Shown: positions 26,722-36,173, counted from the stretch's first letter. The stretch: 64,000 nucleotides of DNA from Stenotrophomonas africana (GCF_013004645.1 NZ_JABEME010000001.1:186001-250000); one strand, 5' to 3'. Notes: generated from the sequence alone by a model not told the origin. Program-made: numbers and translations.

Positions 26722-28080
26722 GTGAGCCACCGCATCATGCCCGTCCTGCCGCAGGCCGCCGTCGATGGCGACCTGGCCGATCCGTTGCCACAGCGGATCC
26801 TGCTGGTCGAAAATTCCCGTGCGTTCACCGGCATGCTGCGCGAAGCCATCGAGCAGCGCCTGGAACTGCCGGTGGTGATCGCCTCTACCCTCGCCGAGGC
26901 CGACCGCCTGCTCAACGAAGGCGGCGGCTGGTTCCTGGTGCTGACCGGGTTGGTGCTGGCCGACGGCGACCGCGATGCGGTGGTCGAGTTCTTCCTCAAG
27001 CGCGACCTGCCAACGGTGGTGGTCAGCGGCGTGTACGACGAGGACCTGCGCAAGCGCGTGCTGCAGCAGCAGATCATCGACTATGTGCTGAAGAACACCC
27101 CCGGCAGCATCGACTACCTGGTGTGGCTGGTGCAGCGGCTGGAACGCAACCGCCGCATCGCCGCGCTGGTGGTGGACGATTCGCCATCCGCGCGTGGCTA
27201 CGCTGCGGCCCTGCTGCGCATGTACGGCCATGAGGTGCATGAAGCCGCCGACGGCAACGAGGGCCTGGCTGCCATCGAGGCGCATCCGGCAATCCGCCTG
27301 GCGGTGGTCGACCAGGAAATGCCCGGCATGCAGGGCGTGGAGTTCACCCGCCGCCTGCGTACCCTGCGCTCGCGCGACAAGGTGGCGGTGATCGGCATCT
27401 CCGGCAATACCGATGCCTCGCTGATCCCACGCTTCCTGAAGAACGGCGCCAACGACTTCCTGCGAAAGCCGTTCTCGCGCGAGGAATTCTTCTGCCGTGT
27501 CTCGCAGAACGTGGACCAGCTGGAACTGATTGGCACCCTGCAGGATCTGGCCACCCGCGACTTCCTGACCGGCCTGCCCAACCGCCGCTGTTTCCTGGAG
27601 CAGAGCCAGCGCCAGCTGCCGCAGCTGCAGCTGCATGGCCAGTGCGTGGCGGTGGCGATGATCGACATCGACCACTTCAAGCACATCAATGACACCCACG
27701 GCCATGAAGCCGGCGACGATGCACTGCGGGCAGTGGCCGGCGCGGTGGCTGCACATGCACGCAGCCAGGACCTGATCGCACGCTTCGGTGGCGAGGAGTT
27801 CTGCCTGCTGGTGCCGGACATGGAACAGGACGAGGCGCTGCTGTACTTCGAGGAACTGCGCCAGCGCATCGCCGCATTGGAAGTGGACATCGGCAGCGCT
27901 ACCCTGCGCATGACCGTGAGCATCGGCCTGTGCTGCCTGCGCCCGCAGCGCGATGCACTGCACCGGTTGATCTCCGAGGCCGACCGCCAGCTGTACCTGG
28001 CCAAGGCCGGTGGCCGCAACCGGGTCAGCTGCACCACGGTGGCCAGCCCGCTGCGCCCGCGCGAGCCTGCCCTGCCCTGA
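26722..28080 (+). CDS. Response-regulator diguanylate cyclase, REC-REC-GGDEF
   Basis: This cytoplasmic enzyme is predicted to make cyclic-di-GMP from two GTP. It has 452 residues. The first receiver (about 25-140) is degenerate: the acidic pair is E30-N31 and the phospho-acceptor position is T75. The second receiver (147-260) is intact, with D152-D153, D197 and K249. The GGDEF domain has the active GGEEF at 356-360 and an inhibitory-site RSQD at 347-350, five residues before it, so product feedback is expected. The start is GTG 26722 or ATG 26737. No cognate kinase is adjacent. The FliA-type promoter and the hemerythrin gene downstream suggest a link to motility and oxygen. Confidence 0.9.
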
Positions 28081-28090
28081 CCGGCCCGCT

Positions 28091-28104
28091 TTGATCCAGA
28101 TCAA
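28091..28104 (+). promoter_or_regulatory. FNR/Anr-type box upstream of bacteriohemerythrin
   Basis: TTGATCCAGATCAA is a perfect match to the FNR consensus TTGAT-N4-ATCAA. A weak -10 (TACAGT, 28127-28132) is placed so that the box centre would be 41.5 bp before a start near 28139, the class II activator position. It implies induction of the hemerythrin gene under low oxygen. Confidence 0.7.
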
Positions 28105-28165
28105 CGCCGCACCCGCGCGGCGGCTCTACAGTCGGCCCCGACATACGCATGAAGGGGAGCCGGGG

Positions 28166-28627
28166 ATGGCACTACTGGTCTGGCAGGACGATCTGAACAT
28201 CGGCATCGATGTGATCGACCAACAACACCGCCGCATCATCGAGATGCTCAACCACCTGCACGTGGCCCAGGCCAGCATGCAGCGTGCGGCAGTGGGTGAA
28301 GTGATCGACGAGGTGGTGGACTACACCATGTCGCACTTCGCGTTCGAAGAGGAGCTGATGGAGGAAGCGGGCTACCCGTTCTGTGCCGCGCACAAGCGCG
28401 TGCATGAGGTCTTCATCAAGCGGGTTTCGGAATACCGCATGCGCTTCCAGGCCGGCGAGGACATCAGCGACGAGCTGCGCACCATGCTCTCGCGCTGGCT
28501 GTTCAACCACATCCGCGGTGATGACCAGGCCTATGCCGAACAGGTCAAGGCGCACTTGAACCAGTTCGCCCGCGAACACCAGGGCGGCGGTTGGCTGGGG
28601 CGCACGCTCAAGCGCTTCTTTGGTTGA
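28166..28627 (+). CDS. Bacteriohemerythrin
   Basis: This is a 153-residue soluble O2-binding di-iron protein. All seven family ligands are present at the expected spacing: H21, H57, E61, H76, H80, H115 and D120. The ATG at 28166 follows a GGGGAGCCGGGG ribosome site and gives the family start [19 protein letters not shown]. The longer frame upstream has no domain sequence. The FNR-type box 60 bp upstream suggests expression when oxygen falls. Its 3' end overlaps the convergent MFS gene by 20 bp. Confidence 0.92.
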
Positions 28628-29909
28628 GCCTCAGTGCGCGCCGGTGTAGTGCCACCAGCGCGCACAGGGTCGCCACCGCGGTCAGGCACAGGTAGTAGCC
28701 CACCGCGACCAGGCCGAAGCGTTCAGCCAGCCAGGTGGCCAGGTACGGCGCCGGTGCCGCGCCGAGGATGCCGGCCAGGTTGAATGACAGCGAGGCGCCG
28801 GTGTAGCGCACCTCCACCGGGTAGATCTCGGCCAGGAAGGTGCCGCAGGGGCCGTAGGTCAGGCCCATCAGGAACAGGCCCAGGCACAGGAAGCCAGTGA
28901 CCAGCCACGGGCTGTGCGGCTGGAACAGCGGTGCGAACAGCACGCCGAAGCCGACGATCAGTACGCTGGCGACGATCATCGTGCGCCGCGTGCCCCAACG
29001 GTCGCCATAGCGCGCCGACAGCGGAATACCCAGCGCGAAGAACAGCATGCCGGCCATCTGCATCAGCAGGAACTGCTCGCGGCTGTAGCCCAGCACCGCA
29101 GTTCCGTGGCCCAGGCTGAACACCGTCATCAGGTAGAACAGCACAAAGGTGGCGAAGGCACCGAGGGTGCCCAGCAGCATCGGCACCGGATGGTCACGCA
29201 GCACCGTCCACATCGGCAGCCGCACCGGCGCCTTGCGCTCCAGCGCCTTCCTGAAATCGGGCGTCTCGTGGATGTTCAGGCGCACCCACAGGCCAAGGCC
29301 GACCAGCAGCGCGCTGGCCACGAACGGAATGCGCCAGCCCCACTGCAGAAAGTCGTCCTGGCTCAGGCAGCGGCCGAGCACGAGGAAGATGCCGGCCGAC
29401 AGCAGGAAGCCGAGCGGTGCGCCCAGCTGCGGGAACATGCCGTACCAGGCCCGCTTGCCCGGCGGCGCGTTCTCAGTGGCCAGCAACACCGCCCCGCCCC
29501 ACTCGCCGCCCAGCCCCAGGCCCTGGCCGAAGCGGCACAGCGCCAGCAACGCGGGGGCCCACAGCCCGATCTGGGCATGGGTGGGCAGCAGGCCGATCAG
29601 CACCGTGGACAGGCCCATGGTCAGCAGCGCGGCCACCAGCGTGGCCTTGCGGCCGATACGGTCACCGAAGTGGCCGAACACTGCCGAGCCCACCGGGCGC
29701 GCGATGAACGCGACCGCAAACGTTGCCAGTGACTGCAGCAGCGCCGCCTGTTCGCTGCTGTCCGGGAAGAACAGGTGCGGGAACACCAGCACCGCCGCCG
29801 TGGCGTAGATGTAGAAATCGAAGAATTCAATGGTGGTGCCGATCAGGCTGGCCAGCAGGACTCGACTGGGGGAATTCACGGGCGGCGCGGCAGCGGTGAT
29901 CGTCGACAT
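28608..29909 (-). CDS. MFS transporter, metabolite:H+ symporter (MHS) family
   Basis: This 433-residue inner-membrane protein has about 12 transmembrane helices. MHS hallmarks include [13 protein letters not shown] in helix 1, the loop [14 protein letters not shown], and [20 protein letters not shown] near residue 130. Relatives move organic acids, proline-betaine or shikimate; the substrate here cannot be read from the sequence. ATG at 29909 starts a compact N-terminus ([14 protein letters not shown]); the open frame before it is unlike any MHS protein. It stands alone, convergent with the hemerythrin gene. Confidence 0.85.
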
Positions 29910-30041
29910 CGGCAACACGGGTAACGGCGGATCGCCCGATTCTGCCACGGGCCGACGGCCGCACGGGGCGATGGTTTCAGCCGACACCGATGCCAACGAA
30001 ATTTTTCGGGCCGCCCGCTAGGCTGCGCCACCGGTCCCTGC

Positions 30042-30698
30042 ATGGATGCTTTGCCGATGACTGCAGTCGCGCTGTCGTGGTCCGATTCGCCGAAGCTGCC
30101 GCGCATGGCGGCATGGCTGGTGGTGCTGCTGGTGCATGGGTTGATGGCAGTGTGGCTGCTGGGCAGTGGCAGGATGACGCTGCACAGCGACGAAGCTGCC
30201 AGGATTTCATTGCGCTGGTTACCGCCGGAGCAACCCGCGGCGGTACAACCACACCCGGCGCTGCCCTCCGCATCGGCGGCGCGACCAGCCGCATCGACAG
30301 CGCCACGTCCGGCCCCGGCCGCACCCACGGATGCCATCGCGCCCGCGTCAGAGGAACCGCCTGCAACGGCGCCACTGTTGCTGGGCCTGCCTGCGGGCAG
30401 CATCGATGGCGGTGACGGCATCAGCGCAGCGGGCGTGGCCCCGCGCCTGATCGGTCGGCGCGAGGTCCATCCCGCGTTCGGGCCGCGCCGCAATTACTTC
30501 CGGATCCGTCGGCAGATGAGCCCCGAGCAGATCGTGCATGGCGTGGCGCAGCTGCTGGGCTTGTGGCCACCCGGATACACCGTCGACCCGTGCGAGCTGG
30601 GCAAGCAGGACATGGACTATTTCCAGAACGCGGTCGAAGAAGCCGATCGCGACGTGCTGCGTGCGGCAGTGCTGCAGGTGAGTGCCCGCTGCCGGTAG
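30042..30698 (+). CDS. Membrane-anchored protein with Pro/Ala-rich linker, unknown function
   Basis: The gene encodes 218 residues (or 213 if ATG 30057 is used). One transmembrane helix lies near residues 23-42. A linker rich in Pro and Ala (about 60-120) follows, then a C-terminal globular part with RRNYFRIRRQMSPEQIVHGVAQLLGL. Two cysteines (DPCELG and the last-but-one residue) might pair. The design recalls periplasmic proteins held to the inner membrane, but I recognise no family. The stop TAG is again inside a GGTAGCGGG context. It stands alone between two divergent or convergent neighbours. Confidence 0.6.
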   Translation: MDALPMTAVALSWSDSPKLPRMAAWLVVLLVHGLMAVWLLGSGRMTLHSDEAARISLRWLPPEQPAAVQPHPALPSASAARPAASTAPRPAPAAPTDAIAPASEEPPATAPLLLGLPAGSIDGGDGISAAGVAPRLIGRREVHPAFGPRRNYFRIRRQMSPEQIVHGVAQLLGLWPPGYTVDPCELGKQDMDYFQNAVEEADRDVLRAAVLQVSARCR

Positions 30699-30711
30699 CG
30701 GGCACGCCTTT

Positions 30712-30775
30712 GTAGAATCGAGCCATGCTCGACTGCGCTTCGCCAGATGCAGCCGAGCATGGCTCGGCTCTGCAA
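30712..30775. repeat. SMAG pair
   Basis: GTAG at 30712 heads a TCGAGC-CAT-GCTCGA stem. An inverted second unit, AGCCGAGC-ATG-GCTCGGCT, lies at 30751-30769. The pair sits between the convergent anchored-protein gene and puuC-like ALDH gene and probably works as a bidirectional terminator. Confidence 0.8.
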
Positions 30776-30805
30776 AGAGCGAACAGCGGTCAAGCAGCCA
30801 CGTGG

Positions 30806-32302
30806 TTACAACTGGATCCAGGTAGCCTTGATCTCGCTGTACTTGTCGAACGCATGCAGTGACTTGTCCCGCCCATTGCCGGACTGCTTGTAACCACCAA
30901 ACGGCGCGGTCATGTCACCGCCATCCCAGCCATTCACCCATACGCTGCCCGCGCGCAACTGTCGCGCGACCCGATGGGCGCGGCCCAGGTCACGTGTCCA
31001 CAGGCCCGCGGCCAGTCCGTAGCGGCTGTCATTGGCCAGGCGCACGGCTTCGGCCTCGTCGTCGAAGCCGAGTACAGCCAGCACCGGCCCGAATACCTCC
31101 TCACGTGCCAAGGCCTGCTCCGGGCGCACCCGGTCGAACACGGTGGGTTGCACGTAGCAACCGCCGGCCTCCACCTCGGCACGATGGCCGCCCAGCAACA
31201 GGCGGGCGCCCTCACCTTCGGCCCGCGCGATATCGGCCAGCACCTTGTCCACGTGCGCGGCATCCACCAGTGCGCCCATCGGTGCATCCGCCTCCAAAGG
31301 GTGCCGCGGTTGCATGCGCTGGCCGTAGGCAATTACCTGGTGCACGAAGTCCTCGCGGATCGAGCGTTGCACAAGCAGTCGCGAGCCAGCGGTACAGACT
31401 TCACCCTGGTTGAAGAAGATGCCCTGTGCCACGGCCTTGGCGGCGGCGTCCAGATCGGGAGCATCGGCGAACACTACGTGCGGGCTCTTGCCACCGCATT
31501 CCAGCCAGACCCGCTTGAGGTTGGATCGCCCGGAATACTCCAGCAGCTTCGCGCCGGTGGCAGTGGAACCGGTGAAGGCCAGCACGTCCACATCCATGTG
31601 CAGCGCCAGCGGTTCGCCGACGCGCGCGCCATGGCCCGGCAGCACGTTCAGTACGCCCTCCGGCAGGCCCGCCTCGGCGGCCAGCGCCGCCAACCGCAGC
31701 GCACTCAGCGGTGACCGCTCAGAAGGCTTGAGCACCACCGAGTTGCCCATCGCCAATGCAGGCGCGATCTTCCAGCACGCCATCAACAGCGGGAAATTCC
31801 ACGGCACGATGGCCGCCACTACCCCAGCGGCCTCGCGCGTGACCAGCCCCAGCTCGTGCGGGCCGGTGGGTGCGACCTCACCGTACAGCTTGTCCACCGC
31901 TTCGGCGGTCCAGCTCAGGCAGCGCACCACGCCGGGCAGGTCGATACGGCGCGCGTCACGCACCGGCTTGCCCATGTCCAGGGTTTCCAGCAGGGCCAGC
32001 TCATCGGCGTGCGCGTCCACCAATGCCGCCAGCGCCAGCAACACGCGCTTGCGATGGGCCGGGCTTGCCTGCGACCAGTGGCCCGCCTCGAAGCTGCGCC
32101 GCGCTGCCAGTACCGCGCGCTCGACATCCTGCGCGTCGCAGTCGGCAACCGCCCCCAGCACGCGACCGTCGATCGGGCTGATGCAGTCGAAGCGGGCGCC
32201 GCTGGCGGCATCGACATAGCGGCCGTCGATGAAGGCCTGGCCCGGCATCGACAGCTGGAGGGCCAGCGCCTGCCAGTGGCTGCGGTCGGGGAAATCGGCC
32301 AT
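30806..32302 (-). CDS. puuC: Gamma-glutamyl-gamma-aminobutyraldehyde dehydrogenase-like ALDH
   Basis: This is a 498-residue NAD(P)-dependent aldehyde dehydrogenase. It has the N-terminal oligomerisation strand FIDGRYVDAASG, cofactor segment IVPWNFPLLMACWKIAPALA, catalytic glutamate in LECGGKSPHVV (about residue 264) and catalytic cysteine in NQGEVCTAGSR (about 298). The length and ending YSEIKATWIQL match PuuC-type enzymes that oxidise gamma-glutamyl-aminobutyraldehyde, and also 3-aminopropanal-type substrates. I prefer ATG at 32302 to ATG at 32317 because MADFPDRSHW resembles PuuC starts. It is divergent from the transaminase gene, with 104 bp between. Confidence 0.84.
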   Translation of the reverse strand: MADFPDRSHWQALALQLSMPGQAFIDGRYVDAASGARFDCISPIDGRVLGAVADCDAQDVERAVLAARRSFEAGHWSQASPAHRKRVLLALAALVDAHADELALLETLDMGKPVRDARRIDLPGVVRCLSWTAEAVDKLYGEVAPTGPHELGLVTREAAGVVAAIVPWNFPLLMACWKIAPALAMGNSVVLKPSERSPLSALRLAALAAEAGLPEGVLNVLPGHGARVGEPLALHMDVDVLAFTGSTATGAKLLEYSGRSNLKRVWLECGGKSPHVVFADAPDLDAAAKAVAQGIFFNQGEVCTAGSRLLVQRSIREDFVHQVIAYGQRMQPRHPLEADAPMGALVDAAHVDKVLADIARAEGEGARLLLGGHRAEVEAGGCYVQPTVFDRVRPEQALAREEVFGPVLAVLGFDDEAEAVRLANDSRYGLAAGLWTRDLGRAHRVARQLRAGSVWVNGWDGGDMTAPFGGYKQSGNGRDKSLHAFDKYSEIKATWIQL

Positions 32303-32406
32303 GGGAAGCTCCAACATTCAACGAGTCCTGGTTATACCGGGGCCGCCGCGACTCCGCCGTGACGCAGCTGCGCTACATTCATCGCATCGGACCCGATGGA
32401 GCTGGC

Positions 32407-33759
32407 ATGAAGCGTCCCGAAAGCGACCTGCACGACCTGGCCACCCAGCGCCCCGAGTCACTGGACGCGTACTGGATGCCGTTCACCGCCAACCGCCAGT
32501 TCAAGGCTGCGCCGCGTGTGCTGGTGCGTGCCGAGGGCATGCACTACGAGGATGTCGACGGTCGCCAGATCCTCGACGGCACCGCCGGCCTGTGGTGCTG
32601 CAACGCCGGCCACGCGCGCCCACGTATCGTCGAGGCCATCGTCGAGCAGGCACGCACGCTCGACTACTCGCCGGCCTTCCAGATGGGCTCGCCGCCGGCC
32701 TTCGCGCTGGCGCAGCGACTGGCCGCACTGGCTCCGGGCCCGCTCAACCATGTGTTCTTCACCAGCTCCGGCTCCGAGGCGGTGGATACCACGATGAAGA
32801 TCGTGCTGGCCTACCACCGCCAGCGTGGCGAGGGCCAGCGCACGCGCTTCATCAGCCGCGAGAAGGCTTACCACGGGGTCGGCTTCGGCGGCATGGCGCT
32901 GGGTGGGCTGCCCAACAACCGCAAGTCGTTCGGCCTGCAGCTGGGCGGCGTGGACTACCTTCGGCACACCCTGGACCTGCCACGCAATGCATTCAGCAAG
33001 GGTCTGCCGCGCCAGGGTGCGGAACTGGCCGACGACCTTGAGCGGCTGATTGCGCTGCACGACGCTTCGACAATCGCCGCCGTATTCGTCGAACCCATTG
33101 CCGGCTCCGCCGGGGTGATCCTGCCCGCACCGGGTTATCTGCAGCGACTGCGCGAGCTGTGCGACCAGCACGGCATCCTGCTGGTGTTCGACGAGGTCAT
33201 CACCGGCTTCGGCCGCGTCGGCATGCCGTTCGCCGCGCAGCGCTTCGGGGTCACCCCGGATCTGCTGACCTTCGCCAAGGCGGTCAGCAACGGCGCGGTA
33301 CCGCTGGGTGGGGTACTAGCCAGCGACGCCGTGCATGCAACCCTGATGCAGGCACCGCCACAGGCCATCGAGCTGTTCCATGGCTATACCTGTTCGGGGC
33401 ATCCGCTGGCCTGTGCAGCGGCGCTGGCCACGCTGGAGGTCTATGCCGAGGAGCGCCTGTTCGAGCGTGCCATCGAGCTGGGCGAATACTGGCAGGAACG
33501 GCTGCATGCGCTGCAGGGCCTGCCCAACGTGATCGACATCCGCAACTTCGGGCTGGTCGGCGCGGTCGAGCTGGCACCGCGCCGCGACGCCCCCGGCAGC
33601 CGCGGCTACGAAGTGTTCCGGCGCTGCTTCCACGACGGCCGGCTGCTGGTGCGCTGCACCGGCGACATCATCGCGCTGTCGCCGCCGCTGATCGTGGACA
33701 AGGCACAGATCGATCAGATCACCGGCACCTTGGGCGAGATGATCCGGGCCACCGCCTGA
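32407..33759 (+). CDS. Class III omega-amino acid:pyruvate aminotransferase (beta-alanine/GABA/putrescine type)
   Basis: This is a 450-residue PLP enzyme. The N-terminal part LDAYWMPFTANRQFK is the hallmark of beta-alanine:pyruvate transaminases (BauA type). PLP-binding features are FTSSGSEAVDTTMK near residue 115, the aspartate in LLVFDEVITGFGR, and the Schiff-base lysine in TFAKAVSNGAVPLGG (about 288). The start is ATG 32407; upstream in-frame ATG 32359 precedes no ribosome site. Divergent to puuC. A likely role is removing the amino group from beta-alanine, GABA or a diamine in polyamine breakdown, with pyruvate as acceptor. Specificity is not fixed by sequence alone. Confidence 0.86.
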   Translation: MKRPESDLHDLATQRPESLDAYWMPFTANRQFKAAPRVLVRAEGMHYEDVDGRQILDGTAGLWCCNAGHARPRIVEAIVEQARTLDYSPAFQMGSPPAFALAQRLAALAPGPLNHVFFTSSGSEAVDTTMKIVLAYHRQRGEGQRTRFISREKAYHGVGFGGMALGGLPNNRKSFGLQLGGVDYLRHTLDLPRNAFSKGLPRQGAELADDLERLIALHDASTIAAVFVEPIAGSAGVILPAPGYLQRLRELCDQHGILLVFDEVITGFGRVGMPFAAQRFGVTPDLLTFAKAVSNGAVPLGGVLASDAVHATLMQAPPQAIELFHGYTCSGHPLACAAALATLEVYAEERLFERAIELGEYWQERLHALQGLPNVIDIRNFGLVGAVELAPRRDAPGSRGYEVFRRCFHDGRLLVRCTGDIIALSPPLIVDKAQIDQITGTLGEMIRATA

Positions 33760-33816
33760 GCCCGGGCCGGCGGTGGCGAGCGGGTACAATGGGCGGTTCC
33801 GCTCCTGCTCGCTGCC

Positions 33817-34701
33817 GTGCCCATGGATATCGTCGTCAAAGAAGAACTCAAGGCCTACATCGACCCGCTCACCGCGGACGAACATGACGCGCTGGAGCGC
33901 AGCATCCTGGCCGAAGGCTGCCGCGATGCGCTGGTGCTGTGGGGTGATGTGCTGGTCGATGGCCACAACCGTTTCGGTATCTGCCAGAAGCATGGCTTGC
34001 CGTTCAATACCGTGCAGAACACCCGCTTCCAGAGCATGGAAGATGTGCACCTGTGGATGATCGAGCAGCACCTTGGCCGCCGCAGCGTGTCCGACTTCCA
34101 ACGAGGCGTACTGGCGCTGCGCAAGCGCGACATCCTGGCCGCCCGTAAGCAGGTCGAACAGGCCCAGCTGCAGCGCGAGAGCGACGGCACCGCCGAAGCC
34201 GTCGAGGACGCGGGTGAAGACAGCCCGCCGTGGGAGCCGGCACCGAAGATCAGCCGCGCCGAGCTGGCCCGCGAGGCCAAGCTGAGCACCAGCCAGGTCG
34301 GCATGATCGAACGCATCCACGCCCAGGCCGCGGCCGAGGTGGTGGAAGCGGTGAAGGCCGGCGTGATCTCGATCAGCGCTGCCGCTGCCGTGGCCGACCT
34401 GCCGGAAGACGAGCAGCGCGCCGCTGCCGCCGGTGGCAAGGATGAGCTGAAGCAGGCCGCCAAGCGCGTGCGCGAGTCCAAGCGCAAGCCGCGCGCACCG
34501 AAGCCGGAAGCAGCCGAGATGGACTTCGAGGAAGCGGACGAAGAGCAGATCGCCAGCCGCGACGCCGAGGTGCTGTCGGCACTGGAGCAGCTGGGCGAGG
34601 ATGCCCCGGCGCTGCGCCGCCGCGTGGTCGCGCTGACCCGCGAGAACGACACCCTGCGCGCGCAGCTGGCGGCGTTGCGCAAACAGCTGGAAGCGATGTA
34701 A
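33817..34701 (+). CDS. Orphan ParB/Srx-domain DNA-binding-like protein
   Basis: This 294-residue soluble protein has a ParB N-terminal-type domain (about 10-95) with VDGHNRFGICQKHGLPF. A helix-turn-helix-like segment follows (ISRAELAREAKLSTSQVGMI, near 145-165), then an Ala-rich helical region and a C-terminal coiled coil (about 245-290). There is no parA nearby, so it is not a chromosome partition pair; relatives are annotated as plasmid replication/partition-related proteins. The start is GTG 33817 or ATG 33823; the second gives MDIVVKEEL. Function unknown; nucleoid binding or transcription control is plausible. Confidence 0.75.
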   Translation: MPMDIVVKEELKAYIDPLTADEHDALERSILAEGCRDALVLWGDVLVDGHNRFGICQKHGLPFNTVQNTRFQSMEDVHLWMIEQHLGRRSVSDFQRGVLALRKRDILAARKQVEQAQLQRESDGTAEAVEDAGEDSPPWEPAPKISRAELAREAKLSTSQVGMIERIHAQAAAEVVEAVKAGVISISAAAAVADLPEDEQRAAAAGGKDELKQAAKRVRESKRKPRAPKPEAAEMDFEEADEEQIASRDAEVLSALEQLGEDAPALRRRVVALTRENDTLRAQLAALRKQLEAM

Positions 34702-34720
34702 CAGCTCGCGCCACGCCGCT

Positions 34721-34788
34721 GTAGAGCCGAGCCCATGCTCGGCTGCTCCTGCCGCGCGCGAGGCAGCCGAGCGCGGGCTCGGCTCTAC
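34721..34788. repeat. SMAG inverted pair
   Basis: GTAG at 34721 heads an AGCCGAGC-CCAT-GCTCGGCT stem. The mirror unit AGCCGAGC-GCGG-GCTCGGCT ends in CTAC at 34785. The two heads point away from each other, the usual dimer form of this family. It lies between two genes on the plus strand. Confidence 0.85.
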
Positions 34789-34824
34789 AGACGGGCGTCA
34801 CCGGGCTCCGGTTAGACTCGTGCC

Positions 34825-36111
34825 ATGACGCCTGCCCACGATCCGCGCCGCGCTCAGCTGCGGCGCCTGAAAGCCCTCGCGCTGGGCCTGTTGCTGTTGA
34901 TGCTGGCCGGTTTCGCGGTCAGCCACTGGCAGGGCGAACGCGGCATCTGGGCCTGGGTCTCGGCCTTCTGCGAAGCAGCGGCCGTGGGCGCACTGGCCGA
35001 CTGGTTCGCAGTCGTCGCGCTGTTCCGGCGGCCGATGGGGCTGCCGATCCCGCATACGGCAATCATCCCGCGCAGCAAGGAACGCATCGGCGACAGCCTC
35101 GCCCTGTTCGTGCGCGACCAGTTCCTGGAACCACAGGTGCTGCTGGCAAAGCTGCAGGTGTTCGATCCGGCCAGCCGCCTCGGCAGCTGGCTGGCCGACC
35201 CGGCGCGCTCACGGATGCTGGCCGACATGGCCCGCGGCTGGGCGCTGCAGGCGCTGGATTTCTTCGACGAAACTGCCGTACGCCGGCAGCTGCACGCCTT
35301 CGTGGTGCAGCAGCTGAGGCAGTGGAATGCCGCCGCCACCGCCGGTGAGCTGCTGGCCCTGCTGACCGCCGACGGACGCCACCAGCGCGTGCTGGACGAA
35401 GGCCTGCAGCGGCTGGGGCGCTGGCTGGAGCAGCCGGAGGTGAAGGAACGCGCCTCGCAGCTGATCGTGCGTTACATCCAGCGCGAGTGGCCGACGCTGT
35501 CGAGCACGGTGAACTGGGTCAAGCCGATCGACGAGATCGGTGACAGCCTGGCCGAGCGCCTGGCGCGGGCGGTGCTGGAAGAACTGCAGCAGGTGCTGGC
35601 CGAGCCGCAGCATCCGCTGCGCCAGGATTACGAGAGCTGGCTGCAGAACTACGTGCAGCGCCTGCGCGAGGACCCGGCCCTGGCCGAACGCATCGAACAG
35701 CTCAAGCAGGAAATGATCGACCACCCGGCCTTGCAGGACTACGTGCAGGGGCTGTGGGCGCGCATCCATGCCAGCCTGCGCGCCGATCTGCAGCGTGAGG
35801 ATTCGGCGCTGGTCGGCCACGTGCAGCGCAGCCTGGCCTCGCTGGGTAGCAGCCTGCAGGCCGACCCGGCCCTGCGCGATGCGCTGAACCAGCATCTGCT
35901 GGAGGGCGCCCAGCGCCTGACCGGCCGCCTGCGCGAGGGCGTGACCACGCATATCGCGCAGACCGTGAAGAGCTGGGACGAACGTCACCTGGTCGAGCAG
36001 CTGGAACTGAGCGTGGGTCGCGACCTGCAGTTCATCCGCTTCAACGGCACCCTGGTGGGTGGCCTGATCGGCCTGCTGCTGCACGCGGCGACCGTGGTGT
36101 TCAGGTTCTAG
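34825..36111 (+). CDS. DUF445 family membrane protein (YjiN-like)
   Basis: This 428-residue protein has a hydrophobic segment at about 17-33, the family core AVGALADWFAVVALFRRP near residue 52, and a long helical middle with many charged residues. A final transmembrane helix (GTLVGGLIGLLLHAATVVF) sits at the very C-terminus. This hairpin-with-large-insert plan is DUF445/YjiN. The role is unknown in the family. It stands alone, flanked by SMAG repeats before and a Fur-box region after. Confidence 0.85.
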   Translation: MTPAHDPRRAQLRRLKALALGLLLLMLAGFAVSHWQGERGIWAWVSAFCEAAAVGALADWFAVVALFRRPMGLPIPHTAIIPRSKERIGDSLALFVRDQFLEPQVLLAKLQVFDPASRLGSWLADPARSRMLADMARGWALQALDFFDETAVRRQLHAFVVQQLRQWNAAATAGELLALLTADGRHQRVLDEGLQRLGRWLEQPEVKERASQLIVRYIQREWPTLSSTVNWVKPIDEIGDSLAERLARAVLEELQQVLAEPQHPLRQDYESWLQNYVQRLREDPALAERIEQLKQEMIDHPALQDYVQGLWARIHASLRADLQREDSALVGHVQRSLASLGSSLQADPALRDALNQHLLEGAQRLTGRLREGVTTHIAQTVKSWDERHLVEQLELSVGRDLQFIRFNGTLVGGLIGLLLHAATVVFRF

Positions 36112-36154
36112 GCCCAGCTGCGCCATCAGGATCGTCACGCTTGATTCATAAAAT

Positions 36155-36173
36155 GCGAATGCCTATCATTTAC
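36155..36173 (+). promoter_or_regulatory. Candidate Fur box
   Basis: GCGAATGCCTATCATTTAC agrees with the 19-bp Fur consensus at 12 positions by hand count. It lies about 180 bp before the DUF3649-PepSY-DUF3325 operon, a gene set usually tied to siderophore uptake. The remaining bases from 36174 to 36354 show no convincing gene. Confidence 0.5.
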
